Positions 1 through 10,229 of a stretch of DNA of 64,000 nt are shown piece by piece. The translations under genes were made by a program, and so were the position numbers. Origin of the DNA: Scylla paramamosain (taxonomy: Eukaryota; Arthropoda; Malacostraca; Decapoda; Portunidae). The stretch is from positions 10,983,300-11,047,299 of the forward strand of contig NC_087158.1 of the NCBI RefSeq assembly GCF_035594125.1, in the 5' to 3' direction. Each line of letters opens with the position of its first letter. Positions within the stretch are counted from its first letter, which is position 1. The notes beneath the pieces are model-generated. The model did not search any database. It was given only the letters and a program-made list of their open reading frames with translations, and was not told the origin of the DNA.

Positions 1-10
1 TTATGTAATG

Positions 11-60
11 TTAGGTTAGGTTAGTGACTTAAACCCCAGTTAGGTTAGTTAGGTTGGTTA
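11..60. repeat. Short TTAGG-type interstitial telomere-like motif
   Basis: Two exact TTAGG units and a partial third lie at 11-24, with further TTAGG and TTAGTTAGG variants to about 58. TTAGG is the canonical telomere repeat of most arthropods. The tract is very short, so it is an interstitial motif at most and is not evidence of a chromosome end. Confidence 0.5.
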
Positions 61-1034
61 CTTTACATTTGGATAACCAAAAAAATTTCCGTTTTTTAAT
101 TATGCCCTTTCTCAGCTTTAGACTTTTTTCAGGAATGTCAAAAATGCCTCAGTTTGGCTTTCCCCATCCAAAAATCCTGCATTCACACAAGGGCCTTATG
201 CTTGTTGGCTATAGTGAAAGAGATAAAGAGCATGGGAGTATTGGTTAAAACTGAAAATTTACTGTAAAAAAGTGTTAAGTCAAGCAGATATATGCTCTGT
301 AACTTCACCTTCCTGACTATATCAGTGCCTTGCACTCTTTACTATGACCAAGACTTCCAGACTAAGTTCATCAACTCCAAATCACAGTATGCCATTCCCC
401 CTCTTAAAAAAAAAAAAAAGTTGCAGGTTTGGTTTGTGATGGTGGAAACCCTTGGTCTAGCGCTGACGACATGCCAGTCTTGTCGTGTTCTGATGAGACT
501 AATTTTCCATGATAATTGTGAGATTGCTATTTGTCTGGAGTGCATTGGCTGTGGCACTGATGTGATAAATGGGATCACCATCACAGATGACTGATGCTAT
601 ACTGCAAACAAATGATGTCTGTGTTAAGTTCATCACCTAGTGAGCGGCTCACCCTATTGGTGCTGGTGCTAGGGATCACAAGGAAGCCACCAATGACTCT
701 GGTGTATCTCAACGCTTTGTAATGATAAATTCTCTTTACTCATGTATTGTAAAAGTAACAGAAAGAGATTATGTCATTGTCTCCTTGCATCTGTCCTATG
801 GCTTTTTGGGATCAGGGACTTGTGGGGAAGAAATTTACATCACTATACTCACAGTTACTCACAGTAAACTTTTGGAAGAGGCCGTTAAGCCTGTGTATTT
901 AGCTTTGGACTTGGAGCTGAATAAGCACAGTAGCATAAAAATTCATGATAATTTTATTATATTGAATATTTGCTTTAATAATTACATTTTTATTCCTCCA
1001 TGCTTTATCCAAGTTTATTTTAAATTTCATTAAT
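61..1034. other. Unassigned non-coding stretch
   Basis: About 1 kb of AT-rich sequence. Only short open frames of 60-103 codons occur, with no recognisable domain, splice-flanked exon or repeat structure apart from a 13-base A run near 407. I see no gene here. Confidence 0.5.
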
Positions 1035-1300
1035 GAACCTCAGTCAGTCACATATTGTGGTTGAGCATTCCAGTTATTGATGATTCTTTTGTAGAATTTG
1101 TTCATCCTTTCATTCAATCTTGATCTTTCTTCGAAGATCTTGTGATACCCTCTAGTTCTATGATATCCTTACAATATGAAAATATCTCAGCACACCTGAT
1201 CCTGCTCTCCTGACAGGATCTTGTATGTCTCAATTACCTAAGTCATCTCTTGCTCTTCTGTAAACTTCTATAATCCAAGCTTTCATATAGCCTTTGTACA
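1035..1300 (-). mobile_element. LINE C-terminal fragment (CR1-like)
   Basis: On the minus strand a frame reads RTRGYHKIFEERSRLNERMN followed by a tract ending in WNAQPQ. This resembles the tail of CR1-type reverse-transcriptase ORFs, where a RTRG element is followed by a basic helix and a VV-x-WN-x-LP motif. Only this tail survives, with stops in the surrounding frames. It is a dead 5'-truncated fragment, and its family relative to the other LINEs here is unclear. Confidence 0.5.
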
Positions 1301-1441
1301 TCACATTCTGCAGTGTTGAAACCATATTGCCTCTATGTTCTCAGTTGCTTCTATATCCTAGCCTATCTTTGTACATCATATTCTGCAGTGTTGGAACCAT
1401 ATTTCCTCTGTATGTTCTGAATTGCTTCTATATCTTATATA
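1288..1441 (+). repeat. Two-copy tandem duplication, about 74 bp
   Basis: The segment from CTTTGTACATCACATTCTGC to the phrase TTGCTTCTATATCC is repeated immediately downstream with a few substitutions (second copy about 1365-1440). It is probably a local duplication within the decayed LINE tail. Confidence 0.7.
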
Positions 1442-1544
1442 AAAAATGGGATCCAAACTGGATTAATGCATTTATTGTAAATATGGCTTAACTAATACCA
1501 CAAAAGGAGATTTTAAAGTATTTTTATTCAAGGATACAAAAGTC

Positions 1545-2645
1545 CTTCATCTATGCTGTATACCTCTCATCTAACTCTAACTCCTCTAACTATAAAAATT
1601 CTTTGACTATTTAATTTCTAAAGTGTAGCACATCCTGACTCCCTTCCCTTTTGTGGAGGTCTCCATTCTTGGAGACCAATGTTCACCAAAAGCTTTGGCT
1701 TTCTGCTCCCTTCACTGACCAACCTGGTGAACTAACTTGTTTTTGCTATGCTCCATGAGCAAGAGCAGTTAGTGCAACATCCTATTTGTATTTCTGACTG
1801 TTTTGGAGATATGCCCAACTTTCTTGATTTTTTCTAAGATATGCCCAATTTTCTTGATTTTTCCTAACTTCCAATCACAACTTCATATTTGTAGCTTGTC
1901 CTATTGCTCCAGTTCTTCCTCAGGATCCTTCAAAGTGGACATACCTCTGGTGTTTTGCCTTTGCTGATTGTGGCAACCCACAAACAGTACATGATCCTTC
2001 CATCACCTGAATCTCATGCACTAGTATATATATTTCTGCCTGAAGTCATTCCATCACTGTTCTCCAAATTGCCAAAAATTCCTTCGTCAATAGAAATTGT
2101 ACAGATCTTTGTAGATCTAACTCACCTCACCCAACCTAGCCAACATCAACAACTTTCCTTTTTTTTCTCTTCTTTCCCTATTTCAACCTGATCATCTGTC
2201 TAAAGCTGAACTCTTTGCACAAAACATTGCTGAAAACTACTAAATGATTCAGGGCTTGCTCCATCCTCTCCTCTACCCTCTGACTTTTTCATGCCTTCTA
2301 TTAAATTTCTTCCTAATGATGTTTTCCAAATCCTTGCTGGTCTTGACCCTTGGAAGGTTTATGTACCAGATGGGGTCCCTTGTATCTTGCTTGGTCAAAC
2401 TCTTCCAATTCTGGCTGTCAATATCTACCTTTCCTTTTTACTGTAAGTTTGCCTACGTTCAGCCTGTTCCTAAAACGGATGACCTCTCTAATCCTTCAAA
2501 CTACTGCCCTTTTGCTTTAATTTCTTGCCTTTCTAGGTTTTTAATCTATCTTCAATGGGAGGATTCTTACACCTCCAACACTTAATATCTAATCACCAGT
2601 ATGGATTCTGTTGTAGTTGTTTTACTGATGATCTTCCTGCCTTCT
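1545..2645 (+). mobile_element. LINE-A fragment, decayed (EN to RT fingers)
   Basis: The plus strand carries the LINE-A segment that starts at the CTGTATACCTCTC site within the endonuclease region. It runs through the EN-RT linker ([12 protein letters not shown]) to the RT fingers (FAYVQPVPKTDDLSNPSNYC). Stops and small indels break every frame. Compared with the better copy at 60510-63152 it lacks the 5' EN half and everything after the QYGF motif. The 5' break is at the same element position as in the 60510 copy. Confidence 0.8.
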
Positions 2646-3222
2646 GGACAACTCAGAATAGTTTGACCAGGTATTAGCATGGAGGCACAGTAACACAGAA
2701 TAATAGGAGGAATCTCATCAGGTCCATAAGGCTTCTGAGGGTTAGGGTCATTGAAGGCATGGAATGAAATAGTTAGAGGTTGGTAAAGAGTGAGGAACAA
2801 GCCCTGAAGCATTCAGAGTTGATATTTTGTAGCAAACGGCTGGGTAAAGACTTCAGCTTTTCAGACAGATGGTATAGCAGTGGTACCATCAGGTTGAAGT
2901 AGAGGAGGAAAAGATGAAGAAAAGTTGGAGATATTTTTGGCTAGGTATGAGAAGTAATGAGGGGAAGTTAAATCTAGAAAGGTTTTGACATTTTCTATTG
3001 ATGAAGGTAAGTATTTTTGAATTGTTAAAGAAGGCTTAGCATTATTTTAGGCAGAAATTTAAATTGCATGAGTTTCAGGTGATGAAAGGTTCAGGTGCCA
3101 TTTGTGGGTTGCTTTTTATATCATGTCTAGCACAAGAACAAGCTTAGTGAAACCAAGGTTTGGAAGGTTTAGGGCAAGAGAAAGAGTGAAGAATGTACCC
3201 CTCCATGTCAGACACTATCACC
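2646..3222 (-). mobile_element. LINE-A fragment in inverted orientation
   Basis: The minus strand shows the same LINE-A region as the preceding element: NPQKPYGPDEIPPIIL (RT start), the FFAxxA linker, and the EN-RT linker back to the site where the intact copy reads [12 protein letters not shown]. With 1545-2645 it forms an inverted pair sharing the EN-RT boundary. It stops abruptly at the first unit of the downstream minisatellite. Confidence 0.75.
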
Positions 3223-4747
3223 TCTGTTATGTGAGGACAAAACAGACACTTGTGTTGTGGCCACACTGCTGCATCATACTGAATGGTAGGACAAAAACAT
3301 ACACTTGTGTGGCAGCTGCACTGCTGCACCACACTGAATTGGAAGACAAAAAAACACTCGTTGTGACCACATCACTGCTTCACACTGGATGAGAAGAAGA
3401 CAAACACACATCTATGGCGGCTGCACTGCTGTGTCACACAATGTGAGAACAAAACATACTCATGTGGTGGCCACACTGCTGTGTCACACTGAATGTGAAG
3501 TCAAAACACACACTTGTGTGGTGGCCACACTGCTGCATCACACTGAATGTGAAGACAAAACATACTCTTGTGGTGGCTGCACTGCTGTGTTACACTGAAT
3601 GTGAAGACAAAACACACAATCGTGTGGCAGCCACACTGTTGTGTCACATTGAATGTGAGGACAAAACACACACCCGTGTGGCAGCTACACTGCTGCATCA
3701 CACAATGTGAAGGCAAAACACACAATCGTGTGGCAGTCACACTGTTGTGTCACATTGAATGTGAGGACAAAACACACACTCGTGTGGCAGCTACACTGCT
3801 GCATCACACAATGTGAAGGCAAAACACACACTCGTGTGGCAGCCACACTGCTACAACACACTGAATGTAAAGACAAAACACACACAGTATGGTGGTGCCA
3901 CACTGCTGCACCACACTGAATGTGAAGAAAAAACATGCACTGGTGTGATGGCTACTGTGGAAAACTTGTATTATACATAATATCAATCTGTTATTGGTTT
4001 GTGTTGTGATTTGTATAAAAGTTGTAAAGTTATATTAAAGGGTAATTAAGGTCAGTCTAGTACAAACTAAGTATTAGTTATTCAAATAAATAATAGAGTG
4101 AAGAGAAAATAGTGGAAAGCGAAATGCTTTTGTTTCTGCTTGGCACCTGTCGTCAGTAGCAGTTGCCACCATAACAAATCCTGTTAAGAAATATTCTCGC
4201 CCTTCTACCAGTTTTACATAGTTAAATTCGTTAAGTTAAGAAGAACTTATAAGCTCGGAACCATTGGATAATCTCAAGGAAGTTCTCTTAGCTTTGAAAA
4301 CACAACCAGGGGCTGGACTGGAACCTAGCAACTACAATTCACCACCCAGCCATCACCTAACTCCCAGCCGTATATACCACAGCTAAGTTATCAATTATTT
4401 ATTATTATATTTAGTGACGCTTTCTTTGATTGTGTATTAGCTGGGAGACACTTGGGTGAGTGTTAAGGTCTAAAAAGTCTACAGCTACACTGCTGCATCA
4501 CACTGAATGTGAGGACAAAACACACAATGTGGTGACCTCAGTGATGAATCACACTGAATAAATGTAAGGATAAAACACACACAATATGGTGGAACCACAC
4601 TGCTGTGTCACACCAAATGAGAGCACAAAACACCAGTGTGGCAGTGCCACACTGCCATGGCACACCGAATGTGAGGACAAAACACACACACGTGATGGTC
4701 ACACTGCTGTCTCATGAGTATGAGGATAGAACACACACTCACACAAT
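3223..4747 (+). repeat. 54-bp minisatellite array (interrupted by a solo LTR)
   Basis: A unit of about 54 bases built around CACACTGCTGCATCACACTG, AATGTGAGGACAAAACACAC and a TTGTGTGGCAGC segment repeats roughly 13 times from 3223 to 3955. About five further degenerate units follow at 4484-4747. Because 54 is a multiple of three, several frames stay open and give spurious Cys/His-rich proteins in both strands. I read it as non-coding satellite. Units differ by substitutions and small indels. Confidence 0.85.
3956..4483. mobile_element. Solo LTR (528 bp) with 5-bp target duplication
   Basis: The segment begins TGTGGAAAACTTG and ends AAAGTCTACA, so it has TG...CA (TGT...ACA) termini. It is flanked on both sides by GCTAC (3951-3955 and 4484-4488), a 5-bp target site duplication. 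Removing it plus one GCTAC restores a normal minisatellite unit. A TATAAAAG box lies near 4014. No internal retrotransposon domains are present, so this is a solo LTR left by LTR-LTR recombination. The parent family (Ty3/gypsy or BEL/Pao) is not determined. Confidence 0.75.
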
Positions 4748-4876
4748 ACTAGGCTATGTGAACAGCATATATATACAGTGGTCCTCAGGTTATGCTGGAG
4801 TTCCCTACAAGGCTGTGTTGTAAACTCAATTTCAACAGAAATCAGAACCAGCCCAAGTAAAGCACCTACAGTATGT

Positions 4877-4879
<3 letters not shown>

Positions 4880-4915
<36 letters not shown>
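4880..4915 (+). repeat. (AG)n microsatellite
   Basis: An uninterrupted AG dinucleotide run of about 36 bases inside the Tigger-like relic. Confidence 0.95.
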
Positions 4916-4918
<3 letters not shown>

Positions 4919-5133
4919 CAATTCCTTGTCTTTACTCCAATAGTTGGCTTGCTCTTCATTCACCATCACTTTCAAACTTTATTGTTGCTTTCACATCACC
5001 ACTAGAAGTTTCACCTTGCACTTCAAGATTAATTGAAAAAGAAAAAAAAAAAGAAGGTACTGAAACGTCATGTTCATTTGGCGTGCTTGCACTTAATGTT
5101 ATGCAAATTGGCACGAGCCTTAAGCTGCATAAA

Positions 5134-5421
5134 CTAACCTTTGAGCTGCATCCACGCCAGGGGTGGCCAAGCATAGAATTCTGTGCCTGGTTCCCCGCAA
5201 CTCCCATATGTGGTAAATTGAGCAGGACTACATGGAGCAGCAGCAAGAGTTTTGCAAGAGGCATTTGATGGTGACCATGCACGCAACACCTCAGTTATCT
5301 TTTCATTGTGAGAGGGGTAATTGCTCAGCTGTGCCACACCTTCCCATAACTCATGTCCTAAAGTAATTTTCAGGGGATACAGACAATTACTCTGCAGTTC
5401 ATAGACAGCATCCATGCTCAT
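5134..5421 (-). other. Unidentified open frame with death-domain-like stretch
   Basis: A 95-codon minus-strand frame contains LWEGVAQLSNYPSHNEKITE, then VLRAW, SNASCKTLAAA. The spacing of the LGxxL-like helix, the EVLRAW helix and the TLAAA helix is reminiscent of a death domain. It sits inside the segment that splits the Tigger relic. The frame has no start context or splice sites that I can defend. It may be a fragment of a captured gene or chance similarity. Confidence 0.25.
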
Positions 5422-6150
5422 GGCAAGTGAAAAACAATAATTACAAAAATAAACTCCATTCCTAATTCAATAAAAATCCATTCTTTGCACTAAAGATTTC
5501 TTCTCTTCTTCTTCAACTTTGTGGAAGCAGCTCCCACAGTGGTGCAGAAAAGGGTTTCTTGAAGAGCTATGTTGGCAGTGACAGCATCTATGTGTACTCT
5601 TTTGGTAGTTCATACTTAAGAGAAGAATGAAAAGTATAGGCTCCTCAGTCCTCACCAGTCACCAGTTGTGTTGTGGCTGTTGCCTAGTGTGGATGCTCAA
5701 CCTCCTTACCCCATCATCAGTCCACCTATTTGCATGTGGCAGCACCCCTAGTGTGGATGCCACCCTACTGAAACTCATCACTTTCATTCTCTTCTCCCTA
5801 CTCCCTTTTCACTTTTCAAGGCTTCAAACAATCTTCTTAGCTTTGTCCTGAATTAACATAAGGCTCACTGGGATATGCCATTGATGCTGGTTTTTGAGCC
5901 AAAGCACCAAAAACTATTCCATCTCATTTCTAAGGAGATTTCTAAGGAGCAGAGCCTTTTACATGTTCAAGGATGCAATCATTATTCTTGATAATTGTAG
6001 TTACAGACAACTGGGTTAGGCCAAGCAGTTGCCCAGTGTTCATCAGCTTTTCTCCCTTCTGCACCCATTTCACCTTGTCTAATTTAACTTTCTTTTTAAC
6101 TAATTTAACTTGATTGTTTTCCTTTTCCTTGCTATATTGCTTTTAGAAGA

Positions 6151-6699
6151 GTAGGTCTTGCACTTGGGAGACATAAAAGGCAAAAAAGATAACACAAACA
6201 AGAGTGAATAGATACTAACCCAACATTGCACGCATTCCAGACAGACCAATGCTTTTTTTTCTTAGTCTATTGCTGCATTCCTCTCCCACACTCATCAACT
6301 AATTCTTTATATTTAAAAAATCTTTTATTAAAATGTAATACATATATCTTTTTGTTTGTTTTATTTTAATTTTGAAAAGATTGGGTATGGTATAGTGTGT
6401 GTGGTGTAGTGTAAAAGTATATTAGAGGGCAGTGTAAGTATAACATTGAAAATAAAAATGAAAAGAAAAAAGAAAAAAGAAATCTGCAAAGAGGAATGTA
6501 CATAAGAAAATGGCATAGGTCAAGACTGCCATTAACTAGGGACTCCCTGTGAGCATTTTTTTGTGTTTTTACTTTTAATAACCCAAGTTTTGCACACAAA
6601 AACAACAGCAGCAGAAGACTCGTTCCCAGTAAAAGGTTGATTTTATGGGAAATCTACACCAGAAATGATCTGGAAGAAGACAGCATTACTTGGAAGGTT
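6151..6699. other. Unassigned AT-rich stretch
   Basis: No convincing ORF, splice-flanked exon or repeat is visible. Short purine and poly-T patches occur near 6250-6480. It lies between the Tigger relic and the first LINE-C piece. Confidence 0.5.
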
Positions 6700-8335
6700 T
6701 AGAGATGTGGTTTACAGGGCCTGAGTAAGTAAGTGTGGTCCCATTAAATGAAAGTGAAATAGGGTTTCTGAAGTTGAAATTGGGAAAAGTAGAATGTGAT
6801 GTGGATCAAAAGAAGGAAATGAAAATAGTGATGGAAGTGGTAAAATCCCTTCAGGAAAAATTGAAAAGCAATTTAGGAAAAGATGGAGAAATATCCAAGC
6901 TAAAAACAGAACTGGAGAAGATGAAAGTGAGAGAATAACAAAATATTAAGAAAAATTAGGAATTGCAAACATTAAAAAAAATGAAAGAAAATAAAGATTT
7001 GAAAGCAGAGTTATTGAAATGTGAGAAGAGAGTGAGAGAGGGAGTCATGGATGAAATGAAAGGCTGGAAAATTGAAAATGCTAAAGCAAATATTGACTTA
7101 GAGGAAATAATTGAAAAGCATTTAAAAAAAAAAATGAAAATATAGAAAAGGAAGTGAAGACTGAAAACAATAAAGATCTGGTAAGAGATGCAGCAGATAA
7201 GAAGAAAAGTGTTACAGTTTATGGAATAAAGGAGAAAAATATAATATACAAATTGAAAAGAGATAAAGAAGAAAAAAAGACAGTGAAGGACTTGCTGAAA
7301 AAACTAAATGATGATGACACTAAATTCAAGGAAGAAGTGGAGGAAGTTATTAGACTGGGACCTTATCTGGAAGGCAAAACAAGACCCATGAAAATAAGAC
7401 TAAAATCACAACAAGCAGCAGAAGAGATAATAAAAAGAACATCCAAACTAAGAGGAGTATTACAAAGATATGTACATTAGGAAGAACAGAAATTAAGAAG
7501 AATGGAAAAAAATTGAAAGGAATGCATGAAGAGGCTTAAGAGAAAAATTAATAAAGAACAGAAGACTAGATTTTTTTGGAGAGTTTTGGGAGACAGAGTG
7601 AAGAAATGGTACATAAAGGAAAAGAAATAAATGAAAATAAAATAGAAAAAAGTAAAAATTAAGGCCTGAATGTAAGGTATACAAATATAGATGGATTGAT
7701 GCACAGAAAATTAATTACAAGGCTATTTAAAAGGAAAGAATCCGAAGGTGGTGTGTTTAACAGAAACAAAGCTAAAAGAAGAAAACCAGATAGTCATTAA
7801 CAATAACTACAATATATGGAGAAGAGACAGGATTGGTAAAGCAGGAGGTGTAATGATAATGACAAGAAAAAAGGTCAACAAAAATAGTAAAATATGGGGA
7901 AGGGAAAGCAGAAATAGTGAGCATTAACTTGGAGGATAATAATGGAGAAATACTGATGGTAATGGCAATCAATGTACCACCCAAAACAAATCTTTGGAAC
8001 AAGGAAGACTATGGGAAAATAATAGAAGATACCATTCAGTGCTTGAGTAGATGAATCAAAAGTAATAAAAGAGTATTATTGGTTGGCAGCTTCAATTGCA
8101 AAGAAGTAAATTGGGAAACGTTTGAGGTGGGAGGAAACGAGACTGCATGGGGAGAAAGATTTCTGAAGCTGACTATGGAAAACAATGATGCAGTGAGCGA
8201 CTGAAAATACAAGATATACAGGGGATGATGAACCAACAAGACTAGACCTAATATTAACAAAAGGAATCGACCTAACTAAAGAATTAAGATATGTGTGCCT
8301 TGTGGGAAAAAGTGACCATATCATGATGTCAGTGT
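6700..8335 (+). mobile_element. LINE-C copy 1, piece 1 of 4 (ORF1 and endonuclease)
   Basis: This is the 5' part of an old LINE-C copy. It holds a coiled-coil ORF1 (6735-7480), then an endonuclease region with frames reading FNCKEVNWETFEVGGNETAW (about 8090-8150), RLDLILTKGIDLTKE and the EN end motif KSDH (about 8310-8320). The same EN blocks occur in the copy at 20203-23038 (FNCKEINWE, RLDLVFTKDME, GKSD). The copy continues at 9618, 14640 and about 18356 after three nested insertions. Frameshifts and stops are numerous. Confidence 0.75.
6735..7480 (+). pseudogene. LINE-C ORF1 relic (coiled-coil protein)
   Basis: Three consecutive frames (6735-6938, 6963-7145, 7154-7480) are rich in Lys, Glu and Leu with heptad-like spacing and end with GKTRPMKIRLKSQQAAEEII. 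A long coiled coil followed by a basic domain that includes the RPxxI(R/K)L phrase is typical of LINE ORF1 nucleic-acid chaperones. The matching region of the minus-strand LINE-C copy (about 46560-47050) has the same layout, including the RPIRTRFPTQAQAEVINGSW phrase. Stops at 6936-6960 and 7145 break the frame. Confidence 0.6.
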
Positions 8336-9617
8336 TAAGGATGTACCAGCACCAAAATTTTGATCGATACCGATATCAATACCCAAATATTTGACCAATG
8401 CTGATACCAATACTAATAGTGATACTGGTACCTGTGCACAGATTTTTAATCAGTGCTGGCGTGAAAAAAGATGTCCATAGTCATGAATTTCTTTTATTAA
8501 GTTTGTTATTAATAAACTTAGGTCCCTTAGGTCCCTTAAAGACTTGTGTAAAAAAAATCAAATGAAAAAATAGTAATATAAAATAGTAGTATTTATTTTA
8601 TTATACATAGAGTATGGATGTTTGTGAAAGCCAAATACTGTAATTTCTATAGTTATTATAATATAACTTCCAAAAAACAAAATTTCCAAAACAATTTTTG
8701 AAGTGAACAATTTCCTTAGAAAAATTACCTCCCCCAAAAATTTAAAACATCCATCGCAGTTTTACCTGTTTCTTAGTGACAGAAATTTGACATTCCTAAA
8801 TTGAAATTTAAAAACATGAGCCTTTCACCAGTTTCAGCATTAAGGCAATTCTTGTTAGGTGAATACACATTTTCCCCAATATTAAACAGCCTCTCACTTT
8901 CAACTGAAGATGGTAGAACAGACAAATATTTATTTTCTAAGGTACTCAAATATGGAAACCCACATATGTTTAACTAAAGGATTTTCAACCTAAAGGATTT
9001 TCTTCACGTGGTTGCATTCCCATGGACATGTACCTTTCTATTTCATTGCCAACAGCTGCAAAAGTTGTCAGCAATGACCCCTTGCATTCTGACTACATTT
9101 GTGACAAGTCTGATTGTGAAACAGTGTTTCCATCTTCACTTTTTGCTAGGAAGCCAAGTTCATCATAGCATTTACCAAAATCAAGATCATGTAAATTGTC
9201 CTTGAAAATTTCCTTGCAGCTGCACATTTTCTACCTCAGAATCATTTCCACCAGACGTTCTGCCATAGGAACTAGAAGCATCAGCTTCCTTTTTTCTGCA
9301 CACCTCTTGCTCTGTTTGCACAGCCCACTGTCATTTCTCAAAGGTTTCCACCAACTTTGAATATTTACCAGAGCAGTTTCAGATGCTTCATCGCTGGTGT
9401 CTGAGAAAAAATTACCTTTATATCGTGGGTCAAGAAATGTTGCAAGAATCATGTTGCTGTCACTCAAATACTTTGAAAATCTGGTGTTTGCTGAGAGCAG
9501 TCAGCATGCTACCTAGTCTAGAAAACTGTGCATTAGTTGAAACTTTTTCCAATGAAGAGCATCGAGAACTTAATTTTACGGATAATGTTAGGTGCAATGC
9601 TTGATCTTTCACTTAGT
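8336..9617 (-). pseudogene. hAT-family transposase relic
   Basis: Minus-strand frames read SDSNMILATFLDPRYKGNFF (about 9450-9390), IERYMSMGMQPREENPLG (about 9055-9000) and LPSSVESERLFNIGENVY (about 8930-8870). They continue PNKNCLNAETGERLMFLNFN. These are the conserved late catalytic and C-terminal dimerisation blocks of hAT transposases with the usual ASSxxSER and N-x-L signatures. The N-terminal BED finger and early catalytic blocks are missing, and stops and frameshifts separate the blocks. The element interrupts LINE-C copy 1. A CAGTGTTAAGG at 8330 followed by GATACC-type subterminal repeats to 8460 could be its 3' end. No matching 5' terminus is seen. Confidence 0.7.
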
Positions 9618-9713
9618 GAACTTTAATGAAAAGGATATAGTTGAAAAGTGCAAGGATGAACCAAAACTTTTCTACAGATTCATAAATGGGAAAATTAAAC
9701 TAAAAGAAAAATT
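9618..9713 (+). mobile_element. LINE-C copy 1, piece 2 of 4
   Basis: The frame KDIVEKCKDEPKLFYRFING then KIKLKEK corresponds to the EN-RT linker of LINE-C (DIIDKCINEPKLFFRHING at about 21200-21260 in copy 2). It ends exactly at ATT 9711-9713, where the DIRS element is inserted, and resumes as IERLKDGNE at 14643. About 390 bp expected between 8335 and this piece is missing. Confidence 0.8.
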
Positions 9714-9830
9714 GATGAAGTACATGAGACTTACCTAGTCAGTTGAAATGTGCTTCGGATTTTATGAAGCAAATCACCTCTGCCAGAAGAGAGCTTTCAC
9801 ATGAGATACGCTTTGCTGCTTCACACCACC
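9714..9830 (+). repeat. DIRS right terminal repeat
   Basis: The first 89 bases (9714-9802) are the inverse complement of 9938-10027 with about three mismatches. From about 9755 the sequence (TTTATGAAGCAAATCACCTC ... CATGAGATACGCTTT) also resembles the inverse of the opposite element end at 14570-14639, so it is an inverted terminal repeat carrying a unique outer extension of about 40 bp. Confidence 0.85.
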
Positions 9831-9937
9831 AGACTTTAAAGTGTACTACCACCCACATGACAATAAATTAATCAAATCATGCTAACTTATTTGAAATAAT
9901 CATGTGACGCTGTAAAGCGTAGGGAGGAAGCAGAGGG

Positions 9938-10075
9938 TATGTGAAAGCTCTCTTCTGGCAGAGGTGATTTGCTTCATAAAATCCAAAGCACATTTCAACT
10001 GACTAGTTAAGTCTCATGTACTTCATCAGTTTTATGTCAGCAATCACTTCTCTGCCAGTGCTCGCTTCCCATGAG
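9938..10075 (+). repeat. DIRS internal complementary region (circle-junction template)
   Basis: Two parts abut. Bases 9938-10027 are complementary to the right element end (9714-9802). Bases 10031-10075 (TTTATGTCAGCAATCACTTC and on) are complementary to the left element end (14594-14639), with one indel and a few substitutions. Between them lies AGT (10028-10030), where the genomic flanks would give AAT. In DIRS elements such a region templates end joining to form the circular intermediate. Confidence 0.88.
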
Positions 10076-10229
10076 GTTTTGAAGCCATGTGGGTGTAGTA
10101 CATGAACATAAAGGAAAGTTAGTGCATTGGTGAAATAAAACAACCATGCCCCATAATCCCTTGTGTATTAAGTACAAGTTAGTATTTTTACTAGTAGAAA
10201 GATAACCTCCTAATAGTGGTAGGTTCTTA

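Larger units (their letters stand above)
4777..6150 (-). pseudogene. Tigger/pogo-like transposase relic
   Basis: Minus-strand frames read KLMNTGQLLGLTQLSVTTII then KNNDCILEHVKGSAP (about 6110-5930), typical of the helix-turn-helix start of Tigger/pogo transposases. LVLWLKNQHQWHIPVSLML and IQDKAKK (CENP-B-type domain, about 5920-5840) follow. The next expected block, VQGETSSGDVKAT, is found only at about 5025-4965, so roughly 0.8 kb of other sequence separates them. A CAGTGGTCCTCAGG motif at about 4780 resembles a Tigger terminal repeat. The DDE catalytic core is missing and stops are frequent, so the relic is inactive. Confidence 0.65.

Noticed and set aside
3389..3986. Overlapping Cys/His-rich open frames on both strands
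   Set aside because: They come from the 54-bp satellite, whose period is a multiple of three. No start context, splice sites or conserved domain.
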